Part shown: piece by piece, positions 1-11,600 of the stretch
How the letters are laid out: each line of letters begins with the position of its first letter
How positions within the stretch are numbered: position 1 is the first letter of the stretch
Source: Serinus canaria
Lineage: Eukaryota > Chordata > Aves > Passeriformes > Fringillidae
Direction: 5' to 3'
DNA: 64,000 nucleotides
Assembly: GCF_022539315.1 (NCBI RefSeq)
Contig: NC_066317.1
Coordinates: forward strand, 45,115,935 to 45,179,934
The notes under the pieces: model-generated
Seen by the model: the letters and a program-made list of their open reading frames with translations, nothing else
What the model was told of the DNA's origin: nothing
The model's database searches: none
Translations under genes and position numbers: made by a program

Positions 1-1000
1 TGAGGAACTGTAATTCTGGCATTTGTTAACTTTTGAGCGCTTGCCTTCACAAGCTCACTGTTGTTCTTTTGATGCTTTCAACATAATTTATGAAGTCAGC
101 AAACAAAATTCTTAAAAGCTGAAACAACATTTTGACTGTGAGAAAGATATGATGACTTGAACTAGCAAGTTCAAATAATTTGTCTGCACGTCATAGCTGT
201 CTGCTGCTTGAACTAGTGAAGCGATCAATGCAACAGCAGGTTGTTTTCCTTGTCTTCCAAATGGACCAAATGTTTACCAACAGGTAAACATACCACCTAG
301 GCTTTGCAGGTGTTTGAGTCCTGAGGCTTATGAAGAATTAATTCAATTTGCAATTTTCTGCCTATATTCTTTTAGTTTCTGTGGCTTCATGCTACAACTC
401 TTTTCCTCCACCATGCACCTCATATTCTTCCCTGTCCATCTGTTTTTACATTTGCCCCCATTTCCAGCCAGCTGCCTCTGTCTCTCCCTCACCCGCATGT
501 TTCCAGCCCTTAGCTCCTTGTTACACTTGCCTTTTTGTTTACCTTCTCCTAAAGTTTGCCATTGGCTTCCCCAGACTCCCACCTGCAGGCTGTCTTTTAC
601 CTTTGCTGCATTCATGTAGGTGAAGTATCTTCTTAGTGTTTGTTATTCCTAATTTCAGGTCAGGCATTTATTGTGAGGACACTTCAGTGACCAGTTGCTA
701 TCTGGGGGTGGAAATGCCATGTTCTTACTATCTCACCCATGTTCCCCAGGATTAGCTACTGAGGACAGTTCCATCCACAACTGTTTATGACATTGATTTT
801 AAAAAGGAAAAAAATAAATAGAAAAGAAAATGAAACAAAGACCTGCTTATTTTTTTTATAGCTCTCTAAAACTCTCTATGTTAACTCCATCCTACATTGG
901 GCCCCCAAAACATTTACTTGTATTGACCAGGGATGAAAGTGAAGAATATTGAGTTTGTTCCTGTCACCTTACTTCAAGGCAGGTTTAAAACAGGAACCTT

Positions 1001-1026
1001 GTCTGTCTGTCTGTCTGTTTGTCTGC
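1001..1026. repeat. (GTCT)n microsatellite
   Basis: A run of GTCT units with one GTTT interruption, continuing into GTCTGCC. It is a short simple repeat with no sign of function. Confidence 0.85.
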
Positions 1027-4000
1027 CTTTCTACAGCACACAGAAAGAGCTTCTTGAGTGTTTGACTTATCTTGTTTAGTTAGGTGTCTTGAACCAGCTT
1101 TAGTAAGTACCTGTCCCTCCATTTCCAAGGAAGAGCTGTGGGAACCATTCTTCACCAAGCTTGTTTTGTACTTACAGAGCAGGCATCCCTGCCTGGCTTA
1201 TGTTTGTCTGCCAGGGGCCATAGCAGGATGGTGACAGTGAGTGCCCCAGCTGTTCCTGGGAGCTTACATCAACAAAGGTTGGGTTGCAGAATTTGGATGT
1301 TGCTTTGTTTCTGTTCATAATTATTCATTTTGGCTTTTTTCTTTTGTTTGCATTCTGCAAAATCGTTTTTCTTCAGCAATACTCTTGTATTGGAAGTTTA
1401 TCTTATATTGAAGTGCATCTCCTTTTACCAACACTGTCCTTGTCCAAAGGTCTGGATATTTTACATTGAGTTCATGGCCCCTAATTTCTGTTTATAATGG
1501 TTCCTTCTCAATTCTTTGGCTTACACAGGAAGTATGCATTTGTCTGGCATGTATTCGAGAAAGAAGAATATGTATACATGGTAATATATACTAATTTATA
1601 AGTTTTATCAGACATTCTTTGTTACTTTTGCTTTTATTTGTCATGCCAGTTTACCATCTACTCCCTCAACACTCCCTCCTACTCCCTTTCTGGCAGATAG
1701 ACAGGAACTGGAAGTGCATCGTGCCCTTGATTTTTTAGTGAGTGGAGCTTTTCTGCAGTTTTCAATGCACATGTCCCTTCCTTAGTTAACTCTGTCGATG
1801 GCCCTAAGCTTAAAGTGCCATCTTGGGAGTTGCCTGTGCAAATAATTTCTTCCAGTCTCTTATTTGTATTGATGGATGGACTGGTTTAATTTGTTTTTCC
1901 TTGTAGCAGTTGTGATTGTTGAATTTAATATCTATTTGATTCTAGTATATTTTGCTAGTATCTCTTTCCTGGTTTTCTGGAGATAAACTGCAATGAGTCA
2001 TAAAGCACTTATTCCCAGAGATAGCTTCAGCAATTGAAGGGAAACCATGAATACTTCAGGCAAAAGAACTAGATAATAAACATAGATGGTATGAAGGTCA
2101 CTGGTTTTTGTTATTTTTTTCCCCCTCCCTAAGTAGATGAAGTTCTCTTCAAACAGACTGCAGAAATACCAATTAGTGTGCTTCATTCTGAAATGTAATC
2201 AAATCTAAAATGTAAAAAATCCCTTTCGGCTACAGTATAATCAGGCCCCTAATTATGAAAGGCATATGTTCCCCTCCATCTTTATTCCCTCCACCCATGT
2301 AGATAATTGTCCTTCTTGAATGATTTCTTCTTTGCAGAAATCTTTGTGATGTTCTACTCCAGGTTTGCTCAAAGCAACGCTGTTATCTGGTGCATTAGGT
2401 TTGTCTTGTTGGATTCTCGCAAGATAATGTTCAATATAGTTGCACTGATTACTTGCTATTTCGTCTGTCATCTGTGTTTTGGAATATCTCAAAGCTTGTC
2501 AGTCTTCCACTGGGGATTACATCATTTTGGGGGTCTCAACCGCTCTGAAACAAAAGCATACTTCAGTGGTAAAATATGTACGCCCGGACAGCTGGCAGTC
2601 TTTCAAGGCCCCAGAGCTGACGCAGAGTTAATCTCAGAGAAATACCCCCCTCCCTTCCCCCAACCCCCTGCTTTTTTAACTTCCCTTTCTTAATGTAGGG
2701 ATTTCTTTATGGCTAGTAAATAGTTGCATAAAATATGTTAATTTGGTTTTTTTCACTGCAGTTGCAGGATTTATTCTGGTGGTGGTTTTGGTTTCTGCAT
2801 GGTCTTTTGACTGTTTTGACAATGGTCTATTCTAATTAATAACTGTTTCTTTAGTGGTAAGCCTGATCTAGTTTTGAAACACACAAGTCTCTCAGTTATT
2901 AGTTTGCCTTTTCTTTTAGGGGCAGACTTTTGAGAAAAGAGTTGCTTGCACCTTCTAAGCTACCTTGCCCTGTATCTACCTTTAATCGGTCTCACAGACT
3001 GTACACCCCATAAGCACCATGTATGTTGTAAGGACTTCATACGGGTTAAACTGAAGGAAAACTGTTCACACTAGGCTGAATTTGATCCCAGTATCCACTG
3101 TGTAAAATGACTTGGGAGCAGTCACAAGAAGGTGCTGAAAAAATAGCAATGCAAAATTGGACCAAGAAATTGCCATGAATGAATTCTCCCTGTGTGTAGT
3201 TAGCCTAGATTTACATTCTATCCCTACGACTTTGTTGGGTTTAAAAGATAAATGCTGCATTTCAGTTGTTCTGAGGAAAATCTGTCTGCCAGATTACCAA
3301 CTCTCAGCTCTTTTTGGGTAGACTGATTCCACACTCGTGCCTTGGTGGACACTGTTTTAGTACCAGCTTCTGCTATAAGGCTGATTCATAGGAAAACCCT
3401 GCTTTGGGACCTACTGTATTTAGAGATGCTGCCTGAATGTCTCTTTCTTAGACTCACTATAACAGAATGTAGCCAAAATAAAAACATATGCAGAATATTC
3501 TCAGCTTTAACAGAGTATCCTTTTTATTTTTCTAAACTACTATTTAATAAATAATTTTTATCTTATCTCCCTAATATTAAAAATGTGCCTTTTCATTTTA
3601 AAGAGGATTTAGGCATAGAGCATAAGTAACTGATATGAACTAAAAAATAACAAATAAAAAATATAAATGAGCTAATAATACTAATTTATTTTAATTGGCA
3701 TATAGCACCAATAAATAAGCTGCTATTGCTAGGGATCTAGATGTTAATCTATTTCTATATTTGATTCACCAGAAAACTTGTGTGAGTTTCTGCTTGATTT
3801 TTTTAATAGATTTTTATTTAATTTGAAAGGATTTCATAGTGAAAGAGTTTGGGGAGAGGAGAAATTATCCTTCTGTTTCACATAAGATGCAGGCATCTCT
3901 GGTATGAAAGATAAGTTTTTCTTCATGTAGAAAAGCATTTAAATAAGTGGAAAGCAAATATGAAAATGTTCTTGGATTTTTTTTTTAAGACTGGGACTTT

Positions 4001-6565
4001 CCAAAGACATCCCTTAATAAGACCTTCTACCTCTTCTTAGCTTAATACAGAAGAACGAACTCCATGTTCATCTTAATTTTAGTTTAGGAATTTAATTTTA
4101 ATTCCTCTTTTTTTTCTTTGTCTTACAACAGCTTTCTAATAAAAAGTGATTTGACGGACTTCACAATCTTTACAAGCCATGCCATTGCCAGAAGAGCAGT
4201 TTGTAAGCAATTGAGGGAAATTGTGCAAGCTCTTGATGCCGTTTTTTAAATCTATGGCAAATCTCATTTCCCATCAGTTTTGCATGCAAGTCATACAGTC
4301 AAGTGTCTGCTATGCAGGTTGTGCAAATTCAAAGTTTATTGAGGAGCATGTATATTTACCAATGGCAGCTGTCCACAGGGTTCTTAACACTGAGCTGAAA
4401 ATTTATCTTTTCATTTGAATGGTTCTCACACCTAAAAGCATTAGAAAGTCTCAAGAGCATTGCTATTTTTAACTAAATAGGGCTTATGTCTTTGCGTTTA
4501 CTTAGGCATCAGCCCAAAGATCATTGAAGTCAATATGAATTCTTCAGTTACATCAGCATGCTCTAGGTCATGCCCTTAATAAACTGTTGTGTTTGCTCGC
4601 CAAACCAGAAGAGATTACAGCATAAAAACTCTTCTGGTACAAACCAGTGATAGCCTGAAGTACTATTTCTGTCTCCAGTCAACCCCTCAAAAAAAGAGAG
4701 ATAAACAGCCCACAAGAAAAGCTGAGCTGTTTGTTGCATGAGAGTTACCTTTCACCTAACCTTGGTGAAAACATCTTGGCATTTCCACCCTGTGCCCACA
4801 CCGGTGTGAGTGATGAGAGGTTGGGGTGGGCAATAAAACACTGTGTAAGATTTTGGGGTGTGAGTGTTTAATCATTAAGCAAACTCGGGTTCATCTGTGA
4901 AGTAAAAAAAGCATTTTGATCTTTGTTTTGAAAGTCTTTTGATCATGGTAGGACAATTATATGTATAATGCAGATGTTTGGAAAGATGTGCTGAAGATGA
5001 TAGTAGCAATTAAGGAGCCCTATATCAGGAACCATGCAAACATACCTGGATTAGAAAGTTCAGTAACCTAAAAATTAGAAATTCAAGTAAATTGTACTGT
5101 ATTGTACTGTTTCACAGTAAGGAAAAAAAAGAAGGACAAGATAGTTTGCAACATTATTCTGTTAGTGGTCAGAGGAAAACATGAAATGAAGGAAAATCAA
5201 AAGGCCCTTTCAGGTCATTACATTATGACTGAGTAATCCGTGGGCTTAAAAATAGCTTTATAAATAAAAGAAAGGGAAGAAAAATACCCTAAAATTAAAA
5301 ATATCCCAGACAACCAATGAATTCAGGATAAAGAAGTGTGCAATAGAAAAAAAACAACAAACATGATTTTGGAGCTTAATTTTAAGCAAGCATCTTCATC
5401 ATTGTCGCTGAAAAAACTTAGAGAAGCTGAATATTTTCTACCTTAAATGAGGCTAAATTCTGTTCAGATCCTTACTGAATGGCACAGGAGGAATAGTCAT
5501 AGAAGGGGAAAAACATTGTTAGATAGAAAATTGCATTCTAAGTTGAGTGTTGACAAAAATACAATATCTGAATACAAAGTCTGAATTAAGAGTTGACAAA
5601 AAGTCTTTCAATCATGGGTCTAAAAAGGCAAACCCTTTTACTTGCTTTTGTTTATCAGGTGTGTTAACCTTACTGGAAACCCTAATGACAGTGCACCTTT
5701 TTTTTTGTGTGAGGCTGAATTTCATCTTTGTAGCAAGAAAAAGCATAAGCTACTGAAATGTCATAATAGTACGAAAAATATTTACTTTTATTTAGTTTAA
5801 TTTTTAAAATAGCTTTTTTTTGAGGTATTAAAAGGAAATTGAAAAAAATTTATATCATTATGCTAAAATGTTGTCTGCTTTCCAGTTTTGTTCCATGCTA
5901 AATTATTCCCTTGACATAATAGAAAATATTTATACATCACATTGTATGATGTATCAGCCTCTGTGTTTGTGTCTGGGTTAGTGGAAACAGAACTACTGTT
6001 GAAGGGTGGAAATAATCATGCTGGCTTATGCCTGTGGTCAGTGCTCCTGCCTCCCTTGGGTACATTTTTCCAGCATGTATCAAATATTGCAAATAAGGCA
6101 CAGCAGTGGCTGAGGAAAGGGCTGCTAAGGGGCTCTTTGGGCAGAGGCTTTCACTTATACTTTATAGAGTTCAGTAGCAGAGGTGCCTTGGTATTATTAA
6201 TGGCTAATTGCTCATATGAAGTGCCTGCGGTTATTTTTTGGTGGTGGCAGAATCTCCAAAGATGTTTGATAGTGTTGGCCCAGGAGTGAGGACTGGCTAG
6301 ATTGGCGCTCCTCACCCCTGAGAGTCAAGTCCATATGATTTCTTCAGGTTGCTGTATGGTCCAGCTGATGGAGTAGCTTCTTTGAACACAATTCACCAGC
6401 TATTTTGAAAAGATTATCTCTGAAGACTTCAGTACAATTTTCAGTCACTGTGAACAAAGTACTCCCTTGCAGTCCCAGCTCGGGTAGAAATTCTTCTCTG
6501 ATATTTTGCAGATGGACCCAGAGTGGATCTCAGCTCAGGTTTCTGGACACTTAGGATAAGCCTCA

Positions 6566-6616
6566 AGATGCCCTCAGTGATGCATGGGAGGGCACCATGC
6601 ATCACTGAGGGCATCT
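6566..6616. repeat. Perfect 22-bp inverted repeat, 7-nt loop
   Basis: The left arm at 6566-6587 begins AGATGCCCTCAG and ends GATGCATGG. The right arm at 6595-6616 is its exact reverse complement. The loop, 6588-6594, is GAGGGCA. There is no mismatch over 22 pairs, so a transcript of either strand would form a stable hairpin. No transposon boundary or known microRNA sequence is visible. A local inverted duplication by template switching is the simplest origin; a small-RNA precursor is possible but unsupported. Confidence 0.95.
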
Positions 6617-6996
6617 GAAGTTCAGATTTATTTACCGAAGAAGCTGAGCCCTGGAGTCCATGCTTTCCCTCACCTTGCCTGGGTTGGATGGAGGGCAGGG
6701 CAAGTGCTGGTGATTGAAATGAAGAGGTGCACACCGTGAATACTGGCTCTGCTCCTAAACCCTGTTTATCAAAGAGGAAAGTACTTATTAGCACAAAAGT
6801 GAGAAGGGAGTGCTGCTGGCCTACAAGTCATTGTTATCTGGATTTTTGCATGGGAATGGATGGGAAGAAGAAAATGTGCCTCCAAACACAGCCTTATCCA
6901 CTAGCTCGTTTCATAACTTCCTTCACACAATCAATTTGCATTCCTTGCAAGCAGTGCCTTGCTTCTGTTTTCTCTCTGACAAGGAGAAATGGAACT

Positions 6997-7023
6997 AAAT
7001 GGCTCATTTTCTATGAGCCATTT
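6997..7023. repeat. 11-bp inverted repeat, 5-nt loop
   Basis: The arms AAATGGCTCAT (6997-7007) and ATGAGCCATTT (7013-7023) are exact reverse complements around the loop TTTCT. The repeat lies about 400 bases from the larger hairpin at 6566-6616. No function is evident. Confidence 0.9.
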
Positions 7024-8245
7024 TCTATTTTGTGATTTTGGCATCTTCTGCACTTCATAAGAAACAGTAGATTTTTTTTCTAAAGATAGTTTTGAATACA
7101 AGTGTTAACATGGTTTAGAATGGAAGAGGCAGATTTTTTTTCAGTATACCTCAAATTGTGCATGAAGCTTCAGAGCATATGTTCTTACTTATGAGTACAA
7201 GTGGTGTTTTGTTCAGATTGGGTTGCTCAGTTTATCCACACAAATGCTACACCACAAGTAACTGCCATTGTTTGTAAAAGCCAGCATAGAAAAAGCAAAA
7301 GGTCACTATGAAATAACCATAATTATTTATTAAGTATTATAAATATTAACATAATAATGCAAAATGCTTGCTCAGGTTTCTTAAACACCTGCAAAAATTC
7401 CCCCTATGCACGACAATTAAACAGGAAGGAGATTGTTTTCTGGCCATTAGTCTAAGGACAAGTAATGAAAAACTGTAACCCTGTAAAAAAGCAGGGACTT
7501 ATAGTAGTTTGCAGCATTTTTTTCCAGCTTGTTGTTGGTTCTAACTTGGATTAATTCTCTGATCTGGTCCTCAGTGCAGCTTGTCTATCAGCTTGTACCA
7601 GCATGGCTGAGGGAGTCAGTTTGCAGTGCCACAGGGTGCTGGGTGGGTTGAGGACTCTTGCTGTCACCCTGCCTGCTGAACAGCCTAGACAACCATTTGT
7701 TTCATGAACTCTGTTCCACATGATTAGCACTTAATCAGCCAAATTCATGAATTCCATAGCTTTCACCACGGCATCCTCCTGCTCTTTCTGTTCAGTCTTT
7801 ACCCTGGTTGTTGAACTGTTGGTGAAATAAAATAGCAGGCACTTCTCTTGGAGATAGAAGTTGTGTCAGTCCCTCTGGTGCCCTTCAGCATATAGCTGGT
7901 GCTATCATTGTCCTGCAGCTTTTATCTCCTCATAATAGCAGAAATGCATCCTATCAGTTGTGTTGTTGGATGGTTGCTAATCCCCACTTCCCTTTTTCCT
8001 CCCCATCCCCACAGCATTTTTCTCTAGGGCATTGATTATATCTTTATATACTCTCCTTTATTCATTTTAATCTAATCTACCTCCCTTACATCATTCTCTC
8101 CTCTTCCTGGAGGGAAGTCACATGGAGAGGAGCTCCCCTGGCCCCCTGTGCATTGTCTCAGGGAGATATCTTCTGCTGCTGAAGGTCCTGTTTTATGCTT
8201 TGTGGAACACAGAGGTCTAGACACAAATTGCATTTTACCTTTCAA

Positions 8246-8628
8246 CAAAAAGGGCTGTTCAGCCTGGAGAAGAGGAGGCTTTGGAGAGGTCCAATAGCAC
8301 CCTTCTAGTACTACAAGAGGGCTGGCAAGGAACTTTTTAGAAGTGCATATAGTGATTTAATGAGGGGGAATGGGTTTAAACTGGAAGAGAATTGATTTAG
8401 ATTAGATACTAGGAAAAATTATAAGGAGCAGGTTGCTCAGAGAAATTGTGGATACCCCATCTTGGACGTGCTCAAGGCCAGGTTGGATGGGACTTTGAGT
8501 AACCTTGTCTAGTGGTAAAGACAAGGTTACTCAAAGTCCCATCATGGGTTTTCCTGCCCATGGCAAGGGGGTAGAACTAGATGATCTTTAAGGTCCTTTT
8601 CAGCCCATAATATTCAATGATTCTATAA
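8246..8628 (+). mobile_element. CR1 LINE 3' fragment, sense orientation
   Basis: This is a 5'-truncated CR1 retrotransposon copy read on the plus strand. It opens with GGGCTGTTCAGCCTGGAGAA, the conserved stretch coding for the late part of ORF2. It continues through a GGTTGCTCAGAGAA block and CTCAAGGCCAGGTTGGATGG, then CCTGCCCATGGCAAGGGGGT and TAGAACTAGATGATCTTTAA. It ends in the avian-type tail CAATGATTCTATAA. A 25-bp inverted duplication at 8486-8543 interrupts the expected sequence. Copies like this are inactive because they lack the promoter and most of ORF2. Assignment to CR1 is from known family sequence; the subfamily is not resolved. Confidence 0.95.
8486..8543. repeat. Perfect 25-bp inverted repeat inside CR1
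   Basis: The left arm at 8486-8510 starts GATGGGACTTTGAG and ends CCTTGTCT. The right arm at 8519-8543 is its exact reverse complement. The loop is AGTGGTAA (8511-8518). The left arm matches the usual CR1 sequence. In ordinary CR1 copies only about ten bases separate TCTAGTGG from the CCTGCCCATGG block; here there are about 36. The right arm is therefore an extra inverted copy added after insertion of the element. Confidence 0.95.
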
Positions 8629-11600
8629 AGTACTTAATTTTTAACACGCACCTCCAGTAAATACAGCAAGAAGAGAACCAGTTAGCAATGGTCCCTTGGG
8701 ATAAGTATTCCAGTTGTCTTGGAATTTTATTGTGCTTCAGTATGGCATGTTTATATCCCCCCTCAGAAACATCACTTCAAGGATATGGGGTGCTATAAAA
8801 TAATACCACAGTGCTGGCAATGTGCTTGTTAAAGTCCTTGCAGTATTTTTTCACACTTTATTCCTTCTAAATATCTGTTTGTTATGCTACTCCACAAGGG
8901 AGTAATGCTTCAACAAAATAGTCAGACTTCCTTTGTTCCCCAGAAAATTATGTCTGATGCAGCCACATTTATTTAAGAGACTACATGCCTTAGCCTCTGT
9001 TTGCATTTTTTGGATAGATTATTTGTTCCCCATAAATTGTATCAATCTCTGCCCAGATGGAAAGTGAAATTAAATTTTAAAACTGCAAACAGTCTTTTGG
9101 TTTTAATCAGTTATACAAAGCTTCTTTAAATGTGCTAAAGGCTTTTAAAAACTGAGTTCAAAGGCATTTTGATAAATTTAAATGCAAGTTTTTCTAGTCA
9201 ATAATAGAACTGACAGATGATACTGTCCTAAAAGCTTCACTGGGCTAGACCTCATCCGTTGCTATCTGGTTTTTATCCGTAAATTGGAAATTGGTTCTCT
9301 GTATCTAACAAGCAAGGATTTTCTCAGCTTCAAGTGAACCAGCCTTTGAATTGAGCTACATGAATGAAGTGACTTAAATAAAATGTTCTCCCTGCACCTG
9401 CAGAAGAAGCTGCAGCTGCCAAAAGATGAATACTTCAAAAAACGTGGATCCCTAGGATTCAGCCAGTGATTTCTGCCAGTTTAGTACTTTGATGTTCTTT
9501 GAAAATTCAGCATCAAATGGACAGTAATAGGGGTTATTATATAAGTATAGCCCTTAAAAAAAATAGCATGATCTCAATTTGGAATCTTAATAAGCAAAAA
9601 AATTCAACTTCAATGAAACTGTTGATCGAGGCAATTTTTAATACCTGTGTTTTATTCATCCTCTTGTCTCTGAAATTAGTACAGGTTTTCTATATCATCA
9701 TGTCAGTGCAGGTGATGGTGGTTAACTGCCAGCAGAGACAGGTATTTATTTAAAAAGAAAAAAAAAAAGATAAGCCAGGGAGGGAAGCATAATTTCCCTA
9801 AGTCACTAGGACTGGAAAGTATTTATCCAAGGTTTCTGGAAAAATTTCAGGAAGCAGCTGAGTTACATTCACATGTAACTTACTGAAAACAATGACTTTA
9901 TCTAAGAAACTGGTGTTGCTGACAGCATACCTAGTTTAGAAGAGTGGGTGTATTTATGAACCTTACTTTCTTACTGGCACAAGGAGTGAAGTACTGAAGA
10001 GAGAAGTATAAAAGCAGGAGATGGCTCTTGAGACCTTTAAGCACAGGCAGGAAACTTCTGGGATACAGGGGAGGACCGTGCCCAGGGCCAGGGGTTGCAG
10101 GAGGTAGCAGTGACCCATGAAGGAATTCACCCCAGTTTTTAATGGCACTGCAGATAAATTCCTGCTTCTCCTGATAGGACAGTGGCCATCAGAAACCTGG
10201 ATCATCAGCAATGTGCTGATGGGCCTCCCTCACATCGTGATGGGAGGAGGAAGGAGCTATTCAGTGCATGGTCTTCTTCACTTTGATCTGCTTGAAAATG
10301 TGGAAATATAGTGATAATCTTATGCATTTAGAAAACAAGTTGCAGAAATTCACCATACTCAAATGCAGGAAAGAGTATATAACTCTCTCTCTAGCTTGTA
10401 CCCAGTACAAATGACATCTGATTAGGTCTTTTGCAAGTAGGAGATTAGCTGTATTTTAACCCTGGACAGCAGTTGTCAAATAAATTCATCTATTATTAGC
10501 ATTTTTGAGGGTTTCATTTTGCATAAGTTGAGAATGGGATGTACAAATGAAGGCATTCTTCTCTTTATTATGTTCAGTTCTATAAATTAATAGACAAGGT
10601 AAAAAACAAAATGAAGCAATAGGAAGTGAATAGATGGAAGAGTGTACAGGGAACGAGGATTATCTGGGAAAGTTGAAAAAGGAGAAAAAACAAAAAATCT
10701 AAACCATGAGTTTTTGTATGAAGAATTTTGTTCATAGTTCTTATTTGCCTGTAATATGGGGGTGCTGAAGTTAAAATGATAGACAGTTTAGAGGCTATCA
10801 GTGGAGATGTCTCAAATACAGCTCTTGTGTTAATTTTCAAGTGTGAACCCAGGAGACACATTCAGTTACGTGGTGCACATGTGCACCTTAATGCACTTCC
10901 AAGAAGATATGTGCCCTGTAAAGTCTACTCATGGCTGGAAGAGATGAGGCAGGATCCAGTGCCGATTTCCTTTTTTGTGCTCTTGCCTGAGCAAAGTTTG
11001 CAGGATGAAAACAGTCACATGTTGGTATTTCAGACTGTTAGGTGTCATGGTTTTAAAGTTAGCACCGTTTCATCCGAAAAAAGCCCTCAAATACCAGAAT
11101 TATATATATATATATATATACATAAAATAGCTGAAATATATTCTATTAGCAGTAATGATGTGGTAGAAATAAAAATCAAAATGCCATATTTCTCAGCTGA
11201 ACACTTCAAAGGATACTCCTCTCCCAGTAATCCTCTGATCTGCTTCATGTCACAGGTCAACTAAACAATATTTACAAAACTTCTGACTGGAGCACTCATT
11301 CAGGATTTAAGGTGTCACAACTTTTTTTGACATAAAAAGTTCAAGTGCACCAATATTTCTCTAAGAATTTTACATCAGAGTTATTTTTTCTGTAGACTTG
11401 TGTTTATGAATATGTCTCCTAGGGATCAATGTAAAACTCATCTGGCAAGGGGCAAAACTTTTCTCCTGACAGATGTGTGATGAGGTTATGCAGTGTCTGG
11501 TAGCTGGGTTGCTACTTTGAATGTGTTAAAAAGGTGAGGAGCAAAGGAGGAGGCAAAAGGCTTGATGTGCCAAACTGAGAAACTGGTGAGAACTCTAGGT

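Larger units (their letters stand above)
1..8245. other. Non-coding unique sequence, no gene seen
   Basis: No recognisable gene or transposable element. The interval is AT-rich, with an especially AT-rich block near 3555-3720. Short open frames, such as 101 codons at 314-619 on the plus strand, have skewed pyrimidine-rich composition and no domain. A minus-strand frame at 2253-2492 has a more protein-like composition and is discussed as a finding. The interval holds a GTCT microsatellite at 1001-1026 and inverted repeats at 6566-6616 and 6997-7023, listed separately. Confidence 0.7.

Noticed and set aside
2307..2693. 128-codon plus-strand frame
   Set aside because: Mostly the antisense of the more protein-like minus-strand frame, with a Phe/Cys/Leu-rich composition typical of antisense frames. 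It ends in a proline-coding C-run.
10776..11264. Longest open frame (162 codons, plus strand)
   Set aside because: It runs through a TA microsatellite that encodes Tyr-Ile repeats, has no recognisable domain and no splice or promoter context. This length is reachable by chance in 128 kb of double-strand sequence.
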